64,000 nt of DNA, from the NCBI GenBank assembly GCA_963837355.1, contig CAWIMY010000007.1, forward strand, positions 806,001-870,000, written 5' to 3'. Below are positions 63,761-64,000 of the stretch, piece by piece (position 1 is the stretch's first letter; each line of letters opens with the position of its first letter). Position numbers and translations under genes: made by a program. The notes below the pieces were generated by a model. That model saw nothing but the letters and a program-made list of their open reading frames with translations. It did not search any database and had not been told where the DNA came from. This DNA comes from Aureispira sp963837355. GTDB taxonomy: Bacteria; Bacteroidota; Bacteroidia; Chitinophagales; Saprospiraceae.

Positions 63761-64000
63761 CGTTAGAAATGTATACATAATAAAAAATTTCACCAATTAT
63801 GAATAATCTGGTAGCATTGCTAGTATACCAATATCGGGTTTTACCCTTTTCTCTGTAGGTTTCATATATATCTATGTACGGATACTTATCTTGATAGTAT
63901 TGTACAGGAGTTACGGTATAGGAAATTCTAGCATGTCGCCACTTATATTTTTCTTTCATCATGGTATTCATTATACTGTCTCTTTCTTTCCACGATTTGC
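63741..64000 (-). CDS. Hypothetical protein of a duplicated small family, copy 2 (partial)
   Basis: Runs off the right edge. It shares SW/SF-K-E-RDSI, YKWRHARISYTVTPV and YYQDKYPYIDIYET with the 127-aa protein at 62362-62745 but has a different C-terminus (RYWYTSNATRLFIIGEIFYY). The last 20 bases overlap the start of the two-frame gene, suggesting translational coupling. Confidence 0.5.
   Translation of the reverse strand, partial: KSWKERDSIMNTMMKEKYKWRHARISYTVTPVQYYQDKYPYIDIYETYREKGKTRYWYTSNATRLFIIGEIFYYVYISNDDLQIL

Noticed and set aside
1..64000. Search for tRNA, rRNA, CRISPR arrays and intact insertion sequences
   Set aside because: None was recognised by eye; short tRNAs could still be missed without a covariance-model scan.

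Overview
The window reads as a chromosomal segment of a member of the Bacteroidota, probably close to Saprospirales. The pointers are short RpoD proteins starting MRQLKIT, PorT-like and DUF5686 outer-membrane proteins, an ECF sigma factor paired with a membrane-barrel protein, BT_3928- and DUF1599-type genes, weak ribosome binding sites and TAnnTTTG-like -7 boxes. The genus is inference. No rRNA or tRNA gene, CRISPR array or intact insertion sequence was recognised.

0-13 kb, regulation and iron: two RpoD-like sigma factors 6.5 kb apart, bioD, an ECF sigma factor with a membrane/barrel partner, a TetR regulator, two related lipoprotein genes, a START-like plus SPFH pair, and feoA-feoB-Cys-rich protein behind a candidate DtxR-type operator. 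13-20 kb: miaA, a frame-broken S74 tail-fibre-like protein, a lipoprotein, a secreted EEP phosphatase and a decayed gene.

20-33 kb holds the most unusual content: three paralogous secreted proteins (A 20455-23418, B 26710-28933, C 30268-32700) built from about 88-residue Trp/Cys repeats. A and C end in a degenerate OmpA-like domain. B is frameshifted and has lost that domain exactly where an AT-rich island begins, carrying a tyrosine-recombinase-like gene and gene debris. An ADP-ribosylglycohydrolase lies between B and C.

33-43.6 kb: an rbfA-permease-ABC exporter operon, three tandem stand-alone BLUF blue-light sensors (one frame-broken), a possible CpeT-like lipoprotein, a YciH/SUI1 protein, xseB, and a DUF1599/BT_3928 pair. 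43.6-49.5 kb is an accessory cluster (PD-(D/E)XK nuclease, DoxX, ankyrin, SUKH, VOC and DUF2314-ankyrin proteins). 50-61 kb: a TPR histidine kinase with its response regulator, a PaaE-like reductase, a TlpA-like thioredoxin, an ankyrin protein with catalase, and a DUF5686 protein.

62-64 kb: a duplicated module of a small variable gene followed by a conserved two-frame gene. Both copies show the same change of reading frame, with synonymous changes in each frame. Elsewhere at least seven otherwise intact genes are split by one-base indels, mostly at short homopolymers, so consensus errors must be excluded before calling them pseudogenes.
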